Source: an uncultured SAR116 cluster alpha proteobacterium (GTDB taxonomy: Bacteria; Pseudomonadota; Alphaproteobacteria; Puniceispirillales; Marisalimonadaceae). Taken from it: a stretch of 55,014 nucleotides of DNA. The first letter of the stretch is position 1. Each line of letters starts with the position of its first letter. Location: contig CACBMD010000008.1 in assembly GCA_902539895.1 (NCBI GenBank), positions 1 through 55,014 of the forward strand, read 5' to 3'. The position numbers and the translations under genes are program-made. A model generated the notes under the pieces. It had not been told where the DNA came from, made no database searches, and worked only from the letters and a program-made list of their open reading frames with translations. Below, piece after piece: positions 25,959-35,463 of this stretch.

Positions 25959-28346
25959 TCAATGAGAAAAACTAGTTTTTTCTGTATTATTACCTTTGTT
26001 ATTTGATATTTTACTAGCTTCTAATATGCTTAGTTCTTGTGGAGTATCTACTAAAGCATTTGAAATTACTTCATCTATGGAGCTAACAGGTATAATTTCT
26101 AACTTATTTTTGATATTGTCAGGAATTTCAATAAGATCTTTTTCATTATCTTTCGGAATTAAAACAGTTTTAATCCCTCCTCTTTTAGCGGCTAAAAGTT
26201 TTTCTTTCAAACCACCAATAGGTAAAACTCTTCCCCTTAAAGTAATTTCACCAGTCATACCCACTGATTTTTTTACTTTTATATCTGTCAAAGCTGATAC
26301 TATACTAGTAACCATTGCAACACCAGCAGAAGGACCATCCTTAGGTGTTGCTCCTTCAGGAACATGCACGTGAACATCTAGTTTTTCAATGTCAAAAGGA
26401 TCTAAACCAAAAGAAAACGCCTTTGATCTTATAAAAAACTCAGCAGCTTGAACTGACTCTTTCATTACTTCACCTAGTTTTCCAGTTGCGGTAACCTTGC
26501 CTTTACCTTTCACTTTCACAGCCTCAATTGACAATAACTCACCCCCAACCTCGGTCCATGCTAATCCAGTTGTAATTCCAATTAAATCTTCTTTTTCTAT
26601 CTCAAGCCTTTGATAAATAGGAACACCTAATAAATCAGGTAAATTATTTTTAGTCACAGAAATTGATTTAGCTTCATTTTTTTCAATTAGGGTTACAACC
26701 TTTCTAGTTAATTTTGCTAATTGTCTTTCTAAGTTTCGAACCCCTGCTTCTCTAGTGTATGATTGAATAATTATTTTTAGAGCTTCTTCATTGATTGAGA
26801 ATTCTGATTTTTTAAGTTTGCAGTTATCCATTTGTTTTTGTAATAGATGTCTTTTAGCGATTTCTAATTTTTCATCTTCTGTGTATCCAGACAACCTAAT
26901 TACTTCCATCCTATCTAACAGAGCTTGTGGTATGTTTAGTGTGTTTGAAGTAGTTACAAAGAAAACTTTAGACAAATCATAATCTACTTCAAGGTAATGA
27001 TCCTGAAACGTTTTATTTTGTTCTGGATCTAAAACTTCTAATAATGCAGAAGAAGGATCTCCTCTGTAGTCATTACCTAATTTGTCTATTTCATCTAACA
27101 AAAACAGTGGGTTAACAGATGATGATTTTTTCATACCATGTATAATTTTACCTGGCAATGATCCTATATAAGTTCTTCTATGGCCTCTAATTTCGGCCTC
27201 ATCACGAACACCTCCTAAAGCCATTCTTATGTATTGTCTACCAGTTGCTTGTGCTATTGATTTTCCCAATGAAGTTTTACCCACACCTGGTGGACCAACC
27301 AAACACAATATTGGACCTTTAACTTCATTTGTTCTTTTTTGAACAGCAAGAAATTCAATAATTCTATCCTTAACTTTTTCCAAACCATAATGATCATCAT
27401 CTAAGATTTTTCTTGCATTAACAATATCAGATTTAACTTTATTAGTTTTCTTCCACGGAATAGAAACTAACCAATCAATATATGACCTGACAACAGTTGC
27501 CTCCGCACTCATTGGACTCATATTTCTTAGTTTTTTTAATTCTGATAAAGCTTTTTCTTTGGCTTCTTTACTAAGTTTTGCTTTATTAATTCTATCTTCA
27601 AATTCATCGAATTCATTTTTGCCATCATCTGATGTACCGAGTTCTTTTTGTATAGCCTTTAATTGCTCGTTTAAATAATACTCCCTTTGTGTTTTTTCCA
27701 TCTGTTTTTTTACGTTACTTCTAATTTTTCTTTCAGAGCTAAGTATTTCAATCTCTTTCTCAATTTTTGAAGTCAATTTTTTAACTCTTTCAACTGCATC
27801 AGTCATTTCTAGAAAAGATTGTTTCTCATCAATGGAAAAAACTAAATGATTCACAATTGTATCAGATAAAACGTCTGAGTTTTCAATATTTGATATTGTT
27901 GATAACACATCAGAGTTAATTTTATTATTAAGTTTGGAAAATCTTTCAAAAGATTTTTTTAGATGATTAATAATATCATCATGATTATTTTCTAATGAAA
28001 CATCTTTTTTTAAAACATTTAATTTTGCACTTAAATAATCATCTGATGAAATTATCTCTTTAATTTCGCACCTAAATTTACCTTCAACTAATACCTTAAC
28101 CGTCCCATCCGGCAATTTAAGCATTTGTAGAATTGTTCCTAAAGTGCCCATTTTAAATAGGTCTTTTGAATTAGGATCTTCAGTTGAAGATTTTTTTTGG
28201 GTAAGCAAAACTATTTCTTTATTTTCTTCCATTACAGTTTCAAGTGCATTAATTGACTTAAGCCTTCCTACAAATAATGGGGCAATCATATAAGGAAATA
28301 TGACAATATCTCTTAGAGGTAAAATTGGGTATGTTTCACTAGTCAA
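25959..28346 (-). CDS. lon: ATP-dependent protease La (Lon)
   Basis: Cytoplasmic AAA+ serine protease of 795 residues that degrades misfolded and regulatory proteins. In order: the N-terminal substrate domain (YPILPLRDIVIFPYMIAPLFVGR), a coiled-coil region (~190-250), Walker A GPPGVGKTS (~354), Walker B FLLDEIDKLG, sensor DRMEVIRLSGY, and the protease domain with catalytic Ser in PKDGPSAGVAM (~672) and Lys in VLPIGGLKEKLLAAKR (~714). The start is TTG with an AAGGA site 8 bases upstream. Downstream of clpX by 81 bases; a possible sigma32-like element lies in that gap. Length is normal for the family. Confidence 0.97.
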   Translation of the reverse strand: MTSETYPILPLRDIVIFPYMIAPLFVGRLKSINALETVMEENKEIVLLTQKKSSTEDPNSKDLFKMGTLGTILQMLKLPDGTVKVLVEGKFRCEIKEIISSDDYLSAKLNVLKKDVSLENNHDDIINHLKKSFERFSKLNNKINSDVLSTISNIENSDVLSDTIVNHLVFSIDEKQSFLEMTDAVERVKKLTSKIEKEIEILSSERKIRSNVKKQMEKTQREYYLNEQLKAIQKELGTSDDGKNEFDEFEDRINKAKLSKEAKEKALSELKKLRNMSPMSAEATVVRSYIDWLVSIPWKKTNKVKSDIVNARKILDDDHYGLEKVKDRIIEFLAVQKRTNEVKGPILCLVGPPGVGKTSLGKSIAQATGRQYIRMALGGVRDEAEIRGHRRTYIGSLPGKIIHGMKKSSSVNPLFLLDEIDKLGNDYRGDPSSALLEVLDPEQNKTFQDHYLEVDYDLSKVFFVTTSNTLNIPQALLDRMEVIRLSGYTEDEKLEIAKRHLLQKQMDNCKLKKSEFSINEEALKIIIQSYTREAGVRNLERQLAKLTRKVVTLIEKNEAKSISVTKNNLPDLLGVPIYQRLEIEKEDLIGITTGLAWTEVGGELLSIEAVKVKGKGKVTATGKLGEVMKESVQAAEFFIRSKAFSFGLDPFDIEKLDVHVHVPEGATPKDGPSAGVAMVTSIVSALTDIKVKKSVGMTGEITLRGRVLPIGGLKEKLLAAKRGGIKTVLIPKDNEKDLIEIPDNIKNKLEIIPVSSIDEVISNALVDTPQELSILEASKISNNKGNNTEKTSFSH

Positions 28347-28388
28347 GTTAATATCCTTCAGAATTTTATGAAATTATATTACTTTTAA

Positions 28389-28417
28389 TAAATGATAATT
28401 TTTTTCTAAAGTTCAAG
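28389..28417 (-). promoter_or_regulatory. Weak candidate heat-shock (sigma32-like) promoter of lon
   Basis: Minus strand CTTGAA (28417-28412), 17 bases, then CATTTAT (28394-28388 region). The -35 matches the alphaproteobacterial RpoH-type CTTGAA; the -10 is a partial match to CYTATNT. The position, in the clpX-lon gap, is suitable. Confidence 0.25.
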
Positions 28418-28427
28418 TTAAAAAATA

Positions 28428-29696
28428 TTAAATAGAACTTTTTATTTCTTTTGTCTTTTTTTCATGAACTAATATAGGTTTAGTGCCTTTTGTGACAACT
28501 TCTTCGTTAATAACAACTTCATTAATGTCAGGTTCAGAGGGTAATTCAAACATCGTATCCATTAGTATATTTTCAATTATAGAACGTAAACCTCTTGCAC
28601 CTGTCTTTAAACTTATAGCTTTTTGAGCAATTGCTTTTAATGCATTTTCTCTAAATTCTAAATTAGTATTTTCCATTTCAAATAGTTTTTGATACTGTTT
28701 TAGAAGAGCATTTTTAGGTTTTGTTAAAATTGTAACTAAAGCTTCTTCGTCAAGATCCTCTAATGATGCTAAGACAGGCAATCTTCCTACAAATTCAGGA
28801 ATAAGCCCATATTTAACTAAATCACCTGGCTCTACATCTTTAAGAATTTCGGATGATGATATATCTTGTGAATTAATTATTTCAGCACCAAACCCAATAG
28901 AAGAGCCTTTATTTCTATTTGCAATTAATTTATCCAAACCTGCAAAGGCCCCACCACAAATAAAAAGAATATTTGTAGTATCCACTTGAAGAAATTCTTG
29001 TTGAGGATGTTTTCTTCCACCTTGAGGTGGTACGGCTGCAATAGTGCCTTCCATAATTTTAAGTAAAGCCTGCTGTACACCTTCACCACTAACATCTCTT
29101 GTAATAGACGGGTTTTCAGACTTTCTTGAAATCTTATCAACTTCATCTATATAAACAATACCCTTTTGAGCTCTTTCAACATTATAGTCAGAGGCTTGTA
29201 ATAATTTTAGTATAATATTCTCAACATCTTCACCAACGTAACCAGCTTCAGTTAATGTTGTTGCATCAGCCATTGTAAAAGGTACATCTAATATTTTTGC
29301 TAAAGTTTGAGCGAGTAAAGTTTTTCCACAACCAGTTGGTCCTACTAAAAGAATATTTGACTTGGAAATTTCAATATCATTTACATCAGTTGTATTTGCT
29401 AATCTTTTGTAATGATTATGGACTGCGACTGAAAGAACTTTTTTTGCTTTTTTTTGACCTATAACATAATCGTCCAATATTTTACATATTTCTACAGGTG
29501 ATGGAATACCTTCTTTATTTTTTGTAATTGAAGATTGATGCTCTTCTTTAATTATATCCATACAAAGTTCAACACATTCATCACATATAAACACTGTGGG
29601 GCCTGCAATTAGCTTTTTAACTTCATGTTGACTTTTACCACAAAATGAACAGTACAAGGTTGTTTTATTTTTTCCTTCGTTCTTTTGTTCATCCAT
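28428..29696 (-). CDS. clpX: ATP-dependent Clp protease ATP-binding subunit ClpX
   Basis: AAA+ unfoldase of 422 residues that feeds ClpP. The N-terminal C4 zinc-binding domain ([19 protein letters not shown]) recognises adaptors. Walker A is GPTGCGKT (~120), Walker [11 protein letters not shown], with the pore loop GYVGEDVE and sensor-2 [10 protein letters not shown] near the C terminus. Located 86 bases after clpP in the standard tig-clpP-clpX-lon order. In alphaproteobacteria ClpXP degrades cell-cycle regulators; gcrA, another cell-cycle gene, is elsewhere in this window. Confidence 0.97.
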   Translation of the reverse strand: MDEQKNEGKNKTTLYCSFCGKSQHEVKKLIAGPTVFICDECVELCMDIIKEEHQSSITKNKEGIPSPVEICKILDDYVIGQKKAKKVLSVAVHNHYKRLANTTDVNDIEISKSNILLVGPTGCGKTLLAQTLAKILDVPFTMADATTLTEAGYVGEDVENIILKLLQASDYNVERAQKGIVYIDEVDKISRKSENPSITRDVSGEGVQQALLKIMEGTIAAVPPQGGRKHPQQEFLQVDTTNILFICGGAFAGLDKLIANRNKGSSIGFGAEIINSQDISSSEILKDVEPGDLVKYGLIPEFVGRLPVLASLEDLDEEALVTILTKPKNALLKQYQKLFEMENTNLEFRENALKAIAQKAISLKTGARGLRSIIENILMDTMFELPSEPDINEVVINEEVVTKGTKPILVHEKKTKEIKSSI

Positions 29697-29782
29697 GACT
29701 ACACCTTTTTATTTTATGTTATTTATAGATAATCTATAAGTTTATTTTAAAAATCAATATAAATAAAATATATGTATTATCT

Positions 29783-30421
29783 TTATTTGACATTAGGTCT
29801 TTTTTCAACGACTTCATCTATTAAACCAATCTTTAATGCATCTTCAGGAGACAAAAAAGTGTCTCTATCCATTAAAGCTTCAATTTCTGCAATTTTCTTG
29901 CCAGAATGTTTAACATAAATTCCATTAAGCCTTGATCTTAAATTAATTATCTCTTTGGCATGAATTTCAATATCACTTGCTTGACCTTGAAATCCTCCTG
30001 AAGGTTGATGGGTCATTATTCTTGCGTTAGGTAAACAATATCTTTTATTTTTTGCACCAGCAGTCAATAATAGGGACCCCATGCTTGCTGCCTGACCAAT
30101 ACATACTGTTGAAACATCAGGACGAATATATTCCATGGTATCGTATATCGATAAACCAGACGTAACCACACCACCTGGTGAGTTAATATACATAGATATG
30201 TCTTTTTTTGGATTCTCTGCTTCCAAGAACAATAATTGAGCACAGATTAATGAGGCTAAATTGTCATCAACAGGGCCTACAAGAAAAATGATCCTTTCTT
30301 TTAAGAGCCTTGAATAAATATCATATGATCTTTCGCCTCGGCTGGTTTGCTCTACGACCATAGGAACTAACGCTCCAGTTTCATTGGATAAAGAAATTGG
30401 ATTATAAATTTTTTCGATCAT
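29783..30421 (-). CDS. clpP: ATP-dependent Clp protease proteolytic subunit ClpP
   Basis: Serine peptidase of 212 residues forming the tetradecameric chamber used with Clp[28 protein letters not shown] is the usual N terminus, followed by YINSPGG, the nucleophile in [14 protein letters not shown] (~107) and the catalytic His in [10 protein letters not shown] (~132). The chain ends in EVVEKRP. ATG start preceded by AAGGAG. It lies 37 bases after tig. Confidence 0.97.
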   Translation of the reverse strand: MIEKIYNPISLSNETGALVPMVVEQTSRGERSYDIYSRLLKERIIFLVGPVDDNLASLICAQLLFLEAENPKKDISMYINSPGGVVTSGLSIYDTMEYIRPDVSTVCIGQAASMGSLLLTAGAKNKRYCLPNARIMTHQPSGGFQGQASDIEIHAKEIINLRSRLNGIYVKHSGKKIAEIEALMDRDTFLSPEDALKIGLIDEVVEKRPNVK

Positions 30422-30458
30422 GATTTAAACTCCTTAAATGATGCTATATACGGCTAGA

Positions 30459-31892
30459 TCAAGATTTTTTTGATAATCGTTTGATTGGTTTATTTGATTC
30501 ATTTTTATCAACAATTTTATTTGATTTTTTTGCTTTCGAAGCTTCTTTTTTCAAATCAATTTCATCTTCTTTATAGAGATCTTCAACAGACACTTTTTTT
30601 TCCTTAACGTTTGCTAATTCTAAAATAAAATCTATAATTTTATCTTCAAAAATTGGACCTGAAAGTTGCTGTTGAGCTTCAGGGTTGTTCTTGAAATAAT
30701 CCATAATTTTCTTTTCTTGCCCTGGATATTTTTGTATTTCTCTCATCATTGCATTTCTTGTATCCTCCTCTTCCACCTTAATATTGTTTTTTCTTCCAAT
30801 TTCAGAAAGTAACAATCCTAACCTAACTCTTCTCTTTGCAATTTCTGATGCGTCTAATTTTTCTTCTTTTGACATTCCTTTATCAGGATCTGGATTTGTT
30901 TTTTTAGTTTTATCTGAATCTGGTTTTGAATTAGGGTTCATAGCCTTACAAATGTTATCGTATTCTTCTTTTTCTAAAGTCTCTGGTAATTCAAAAGAAA
31001 CTATATCAGCTAATTTATCTAATATTTGTCTTTTTGCTTTATCTCGACTTTGTGCTTGATGCTGTTTTGAAATTTGCTCTGAAACAGCTTTTTTTAATGC
31101 TTCTAGATCATTCATACCCAATGTTTTTGCAAAATCATCATCTATTTTTACTTCAACATCTTCTTTAATTTCATTAACTTTTGTTTCAAAAACGGCATCT
31201 TTACCTGCTAAATTCTTAGCTTGATAATCTTTTGGGAAAGTGACTTTTACATTTATAGTTTTTCCTCTTAAAGCTCCAATTAATGCGTCTTCAAACCCAG
31301 GTATAAAAGTGTTTGAACCCAACTTTAAATTATGGCCTTTTGCTTCTCCACCGTCAAATGGTTGATCATCAATTTTACCAATAAAATCAATAACGAGTGT
31401 GTCACCTTTTTGCGCAGGTCTATCTTTAGCTATTTCTTTTGTGCCAACATTTTCTTTAGCAATTTTTTCAACCGCCTCATTAATATCTTTTTCACCCACT
31501 TTTACAACTGGTTTAGTTATATCTAATGATGATAAATCTGGAATTTCAAAATCAGGCATTATTTCAACAAATAACTTTGCTTTTAAGTCCTTACCTTCTT
31601 CAAAAGATACTATTTCTATTTTAGGTTGAGAAGATGGAGTTAATTTATTTTTTTCCATCGTATCTTTGGAGGCCGTGTCTACTGACTCTCTAACGACTTC
31701 ACCAAGAACTTGTTTTCCGAATCTGTTTTTAACAACTGAAACAGGCACTTTACCTGGTCTAAAACCTGGAAGATTGGCCTCTTTAGCGATATTCTCAAGC
31801 TTTTGATAAACTAGTTTTTCAATTTCTTTCTTTGTTATTATTACTTCAAATTCTCGTTTTAATCCTTCTGATAAGGTTTGCGTTACAGCCAT
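30459..31892 (-). CDS. tig: Trigger factor
   Basis: Ribosome-associated chaperone and peptidyl-prolyl isomerase (477 residues). The N-terminal ribosome-binding domain carries the GFRPGKVP signature. An FKBP-type domain follows (GDTLVIDFIGKIDDQPFDGGEA, ~155-240), then a helical C-terminal domain. The frame stays open upstream to 31961, into the tRNA-Leu gene, but MAVTQTLSEGLKREFEV at 31892 is the family's normal start and has an AGAGG ribosome site. Unusual: a charged Pro/Asp/Lys-rich insertion (NPNSKPDSDKTKKTNPDPDK) in the C-terminal domain, and a lysine-rich tail. Confidence 0.95.
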   Translation of the reverse strand: MAVTQTLSEGLKREFEVIITKKEIEKLVYQKLENIAKEANLPGFRPGKVPVSVVKNRFGKQVLGEVVRESVDTASKDTMEKNKLTPSSQPKIEIVSFEEGKDLKAKLFVEIMPDFEIPDLSSLDITKPVVKVGEKDINEAVEKIAKENVGTKEIAKDRPAQKGDTLVIDFIGKIDDQPFDGGEAKGHNLKLGSNTFIPGFEDALIGALRGKTINVKVTFPKDYQAKNLAGKDAVFETKVNEIKEDVEVKIDDDFAKTLGMNDLEALKKAVSEQISKQHQAQSRDKAKRQILDKLADIVSFELPETLEKEEYDNICKAMNPNSKPDSDKTKKTNPDPDKGMSKEEKLDASEIAKRRVRLGLLLSEIGRKNNIKVEEEDTRNAMMREIQKYPGQEKKIMDYFKNNPEAQQQLSGPIFEDKIIDFILELANVKEKKVSVEDLYKEDEIDLKKEASKAKKSNKIVDKNESNKPIKRLSKKS

Positions 31893-31931
31893 TTTGATTT
31901 TACCTCTTAAAACTGAAAGTACTTTATTTGT

Positions 31932-32016
31932 TGGTGCGGGCGAAGGGACTTGAACCCCCACACCTTTCGATACAAGAACCTAAATCTTGCGCGTCTACCA
32001 GTTCCGCCACGCCCGC
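31932..32016 (-). tRNA. tRNA-Leu (anticodon TAG)
   Basis: Minus strand: acceptor GCGGGCG/CGCCCGC, class II long variable arm, anticodon stem CAAGA/TCTTG with loop TTTAGGT (anticodon TAG), T arm around GGGTTCAAGTCCC, discriminator A and encoded CCA (plus-strand TGG 31932-31934). It ends 39 bases before the tig ATG on the same strand, so tig may share its transcript. Confidence 0.95.
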
Positions 32017-32044
32017 ATTTTTAAATATCATTATAACTATCAAA

Positions 32045-32073
32045 TAGCTAACTTAGGATAGCTCAAAGGTCAA
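32045..32073 (-). promoter_or_regulatory. Candidate promoter of tRNA-Leu (and possibly tig)
   Basis: Minus strand TTGACC (32073-32068), 17 bases, TAGCTA (32050-32045). It lies between tRNA-His and tRNA-Leu, placing a start about 20 bases before tRNA-Leu. The -35 is strong, the -10 moderate. Confidence 0.45.
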
Positions 32074-32095
32074 GTTAGAATGATTAAAATTAAAA

Positions 32096-32173
32096 TGGGG
32101 CGAGTGACCGGCTTCGAACCGGCGACCTCAGGTACCACAAACCCGCGCTCTAACCAACTGAGCTACACCCGCC
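32096..32173 (-). tRNA. tRNA-His (anticodon GTG)
   Basis: Minus strand: extra 5' G(-1) opposite discriminator C73, a hallmark of tRNA-His; acceptor GCGGGTG/CACTCGC, D arm TAGCTCAGTTGGTTAGAGC, anticodon loop TTGTGGT (GTG), T arm around GGTTCGAAGCC, and encoded CCA (plus-strand TGG 32096-32098). The 392-base interval 31893-32284 holds this tRNA, tRNA-Leu and a candidate promoter. Confidence 0.96.
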
Positions 32174-32284
32174 ATAAAAAATTCTAATCATTTATATTTA
32201 AATTAAATAATTTAATAAAAACTTTATTTTAAATATAAGTATGTATAAATATTTAATAAATACGAATTAATCAAGGTTTATTAA

Positions 32285-33460
32285 ATGAAAAGTAATTACG
32301 ATTATGCATCTAGAAATTTTAATCTTGGAACTGAGACCGCTTTTACAGTATTAGCTAAAGCGAACAAACTAGCTTCTAGAGGGCAGAATATCATAAATTT
32401 AGGAATTGGTCAGCCAGATTTTAAAACCCCTGAGCATATTGTTGAGGCTGGTATAAAGGCTCTTAGGAATGGACATCATGGTTATACACAATCTACAGGT
32501 ATTCCAAATCTAAGAGAAGCCGTTTCAAATGATATAAAAAAAAGATATGATGAAAATGTATCACCTGATAATATTATTATTGTTCCTGGCGGTAAGGTTA
32601 TAATATTTTTTTCCGCAATGTTAATGGGTGAAAAAAATAAAGAGATTTTATACCCTAATCCAGGATTCCCAATTTATGAATCAGCTATTAATTACTCAGG
32701 TGCAAAATCGATCCCATATGAATTAAGAGAAGACAAAAGCTTTTCATTTTCAGCAGAAGACATACTCAATAAAATCAATACTAATACCAGTTTAATAATT
32801 ATTAATAGCCCAGCCAACCCAACAGGTGGATTAGTTCCTAAAAGTGAACTAGAAAAGTTAATTAAAGGTTTAGAAAAACACCCAGATGTTGTTTTGATGA
32901 GTGATGAGATTTATGATCAATTCTGTTTTGGTGAAAATGAATTTACATCAATGTTACAATTTCCTGAAATTAGAGATAGGCTAATTATTTTAAATGGATG
33001 GTCTAAGACATATGCTATGACGGGTTGGCGCTTAGGCTATGGAATTTTCCCAAATAAATTATATGAAATTGCAGAAAAACTTGCTGTAAACATTCACTCA
33101 TGTGTTAATTCAAGCGCTCAATATGCTGCGTTAGAAGCATTAAATGGGCCTCAAAATTGTGTTTCAGAAATGAATAATCATTTTAAAAGACGTGCCAATT
33201 TAATGTTTAATGGATTAAATGAAATAAAGGGATTTTCTTGTCAAAAACCCAATGGCGCTTTTTATTGCTTTCCAAATATTACTGGAACAGGAAAAAGCTC
33301 TACAGAAATTCAAAATATCTTATTGGATAATTTAGGTGTCGCCACGGTTTCAGGCACTTCTTTTGGCGAATATGGTGAAGGTTATATCAGATTATCATGT
33401 GCTAATTCAGATACTGCAATTGAGGAAGCAATTTCAAGAATTAAAGATTTTTTTAATTAA
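32285..33460 (+). CDS. Pyridoxal-phosphate aminotransferase, class I (aspartate aminotransferase-like)
   Basis: A 391-residue fold-type I aminotransferase. Visible: INLGIGQPDFKTP at the substrate side, GYTQSTGIPNLREAV, NSPANPTGG, MSDEIYDQF, the PLP lysine in NGWSKTYAMTGWRLGYG, and the substrate carboxylate-binding arginine in GEGYIRLSCANS. Family members transaminate aspartate, aromatic acids or alanine, and the residues seen do not fix the substrate. VPGGKVIIFF replaces the more usual TxGxxxA motif near residue 100. ATG start with an AAGG site. Divergent from tRNA-His; glnB follows about 100 bases downstream. Confidence 0.82.
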   Translation: MKSNYDYASRNFNLGTETAFTVLAKANKLASRGQNIINLGIGQPDFKTPEHIVEAGIKALRNGHHGYTQSTGIPNLREAVSNDIKKRYDENVSPDNIIIVPGGKVIIFFSAMLMGEKNKEILYPNPGFPIYESAINYSGAKSIPYELREDKSFSFSAEDILNKINTNTSLIIINSPANPTGGLVPKSELEKLIKGLEKHPDVVLMSDEIYDQFCFGENEFTSMLQFPEIRDRLIILNGWSKTYAMTGWRLGYGIFPNKLYEIAEKLAVNIHSCVNSSAQYAALEALNGPQNCVSEMNNHFKRRANLMFNGLNEIKGFSCQKPNGAFYCFPNITGTGKSSTEIQNILLDNLGVATVSGTSFGEYGEGYIRLSCANSDTAIEEAISRIKDFFN

Positions 33461-33495
33461 ATTATTTGCTTAATTTTTAATCATTTTTTTTTTAT

Positions 33496-33504
33496 TGTTA
33501 TAAT
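33496..33504 (+). promoter_or_regulatory. Extended -10 promoter element upstream of glnB
   Basis: TGTTATAAT at 33496-33504 matches the extended -10 consensus TGnTATAAT; the corresponding -35 region is only T-rich. It lies 64 bases before the glnB ATG. No sigma54 (GG-N10-GC) element was recognised. Confidence 0.4.
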
Positions 33505-33507
33505 TGA

Positions 33508-33906
<399 letters not shown>

Positions 33907-33930
33907 CATATGAATAATGGAGTAGATAAT

Positions 33931-35340
33931 ATGTCAGACGCAAAAAAAATTATGGATACAATTAAAGAAAAAGAAATCCAGTTTGTAGATTTACGATTTA
34001 CTGACCCAAGAGGAAAAATGCAACATTTATCACAGCATGTAAGTACTATCGATGAGGAATCTTTAGCTGAAGGATTTATGTTTGATGGATCATCAATTGC
34101 CGGCTGGAAAGCTATTAATGAGTCAGATATGAAACTGATGCCTGATTGTTCTAGATCAATAGTCGATCCTTTTTTCTCTCAGCCTACATTATCAATTTTT
34201 TGCGACGTATTAGATCCTATTTCAGGTAATCCTTATGAAAGAGATCCAAGATCAACTGCAAAATCGGCCCTAAAATACATGGAAAGTCTGGGTGTTGGCG
34301 ATACAGCTTATTTTGGTCCTGAACCTGAATTTTTTGTTTTTGACGATGTTAAATACCAATCCGAAATGAATTCAACATTTTACAAAATTAATTCGACAGA
34401 AGGTCCTTATAATTCCGGGAGTGATTTTGAAGAAGGAAATATGGGTCACAGACCAGGTATTAAGGGAGGATATTTTCCTGTTCCTCCAGTTGATTCCGCA
34501 CAAGATTTGAGAAGTGAAATGGTTTTATCATTAGTTGATATGGGTGTACCAATGGAAAAACATCACCACGAAGTAGCCCCATCTCAACATGAATTAGGAT
34601 TAAAATTTGGAACTTTGATAGATACTGCAGATAATGTTCAATTATATAAATATGCAGTTCACAACGTTGCTCATTCCTTTGGACAAACAGCTACTTTCAT
34701 GCCAAAGCCTGTAGCAGGTGATAATGGTACTGGAATGCATACACATCAATCAATTTGGAAAGACGGAAAACCAGTTTTTGCAGGTGGCGAATATTCTGGA
34801 TTATCTGAAACTTGTTTACACTATATTGGTGGTATAATAAAACACGCAAAAGCTATTAATTGTTTTACTAATCCATCAACCAATTCCTATAAAAGATTAA
34901 TTCCTGGTTTTGAAGCCCCTGTATTGTTGGCTTATTCAGCAAGAAATAGATCAGCGTCTTGCAGAATACCTTTTGTTGGAAGTCCTAATGGAAAAAGGGT
35001 AGAGGTCAGATTTCCTGATGCTACGGCAAACCCTTATTTGGCATTTTCTGCAATGCTAATGGCCGGTCTAGATGGTATTCAAAATAAAATACATCCTGGT
35101 GACCCAATGGATAAAGACCTATATGAATTGCCTGAGAGTGAATTGCAAAATATTCCTACAGTCTGTGGCTCACTTAGAGAGGCTGTGGATGCTCTGAAGA
35201 ATGATATGTCTTTTTTAACAAAAGGTGGAGTATTTACTGAAGACCAAATCGAAGCTTACATTGATTTAAAAATGGAAGAAGTTATTGAGTTTGAGCATGC
35301 TCCACATCCAGTTGAATTTAAAATGTACTACTCAAGTTAA
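33931..35340 (+). CDS. glnA: Glutamine synthetase, type I
   Basis: ATP-dependent synthesis of glutamine from glutamate and ammonia; 469 residues in the dodecameric GSI family. Motifs: [24 protein letters not shown], the [12 protein letters not shown] metal site, [25 protein letters not shown], and the adenylylation site KDLYELP (~398), meaning activity is probably controlled by GlnE together with PII. I chose the ATG at 33931 (MSDAKKIMD), with a GGAG site 8 bases upstream, over the in-frame ATG at 33910. It ends in a strong terminator. Confidence 0.97.
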   Translation: MSDAKKIMDTIKEKEIQFVDLRFTDPRGKMQHLSQHVSTIDEESLAEGFMFDGSSIAGWKAINESDMKLMPDCSRSIVDPFFSQPTLSIFCDVLDPISGNPYERDPRSTAKSALKYMESLGVGDTAYFGPEPEFFVFDDVKYQSEMNSTFYKINSTEGPYNSGSDFEEGNMGHRPGIKGGYFPVPPVDSAQDLRSEMVLSLVDMGVPMEKHHHEVAPSQHELGLKFGTLIDTADNVQLYKYAVHNVAHSFGQTATFMPKPVAGDNGTGMHTHQSIWKDGKPVFAGGEYSGLSETCLHYIGGIIKHAKAINCFTNPSTNSYKRLIPGFEAPVLLAYSARNRSASCRIPFVGSPNGKRVEVRFPDATANPYLAFSAMLMAGLDGIQNKIHPGDPMDKDLYELPESELQNIPTVCGSLREAVDALKNDMSFLTKGGVFTEDQIEAYIDLKMEEVIEFEHAPHPVEFKMYYSS

Positions 35341-35360
35341 ATAATTTAGTATTTCTTTTA

Positions 35361-35388
35361 AAACCCAACTTTTAGTTGGGTTTTTTTA
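35361..35388 (+). terminator. Intrinsic terminator of glnBA
   Basis: Ten-base stem AAACCCAACT/AGTTGGGTTT (35361-35370 with 35374-35383), three-base loop, followed by a T-run. It lies 20 bases after the glnA stop. Confidence 0.88.
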
Positions 35389-35463
35389 TTTGAAAATTAC
35401 ATAAATATTGCTAAATATTGTTTTTATTAATCTTTAACACACCAGATAAAGTATATAGCTTTT

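Noticed and set aside
31893-31961. Trigger factor starting at 31961
   Set aside because: The extra 23 residues are encoded partly by tRNA-Leu; the family start and a ribosome site fit 31892.
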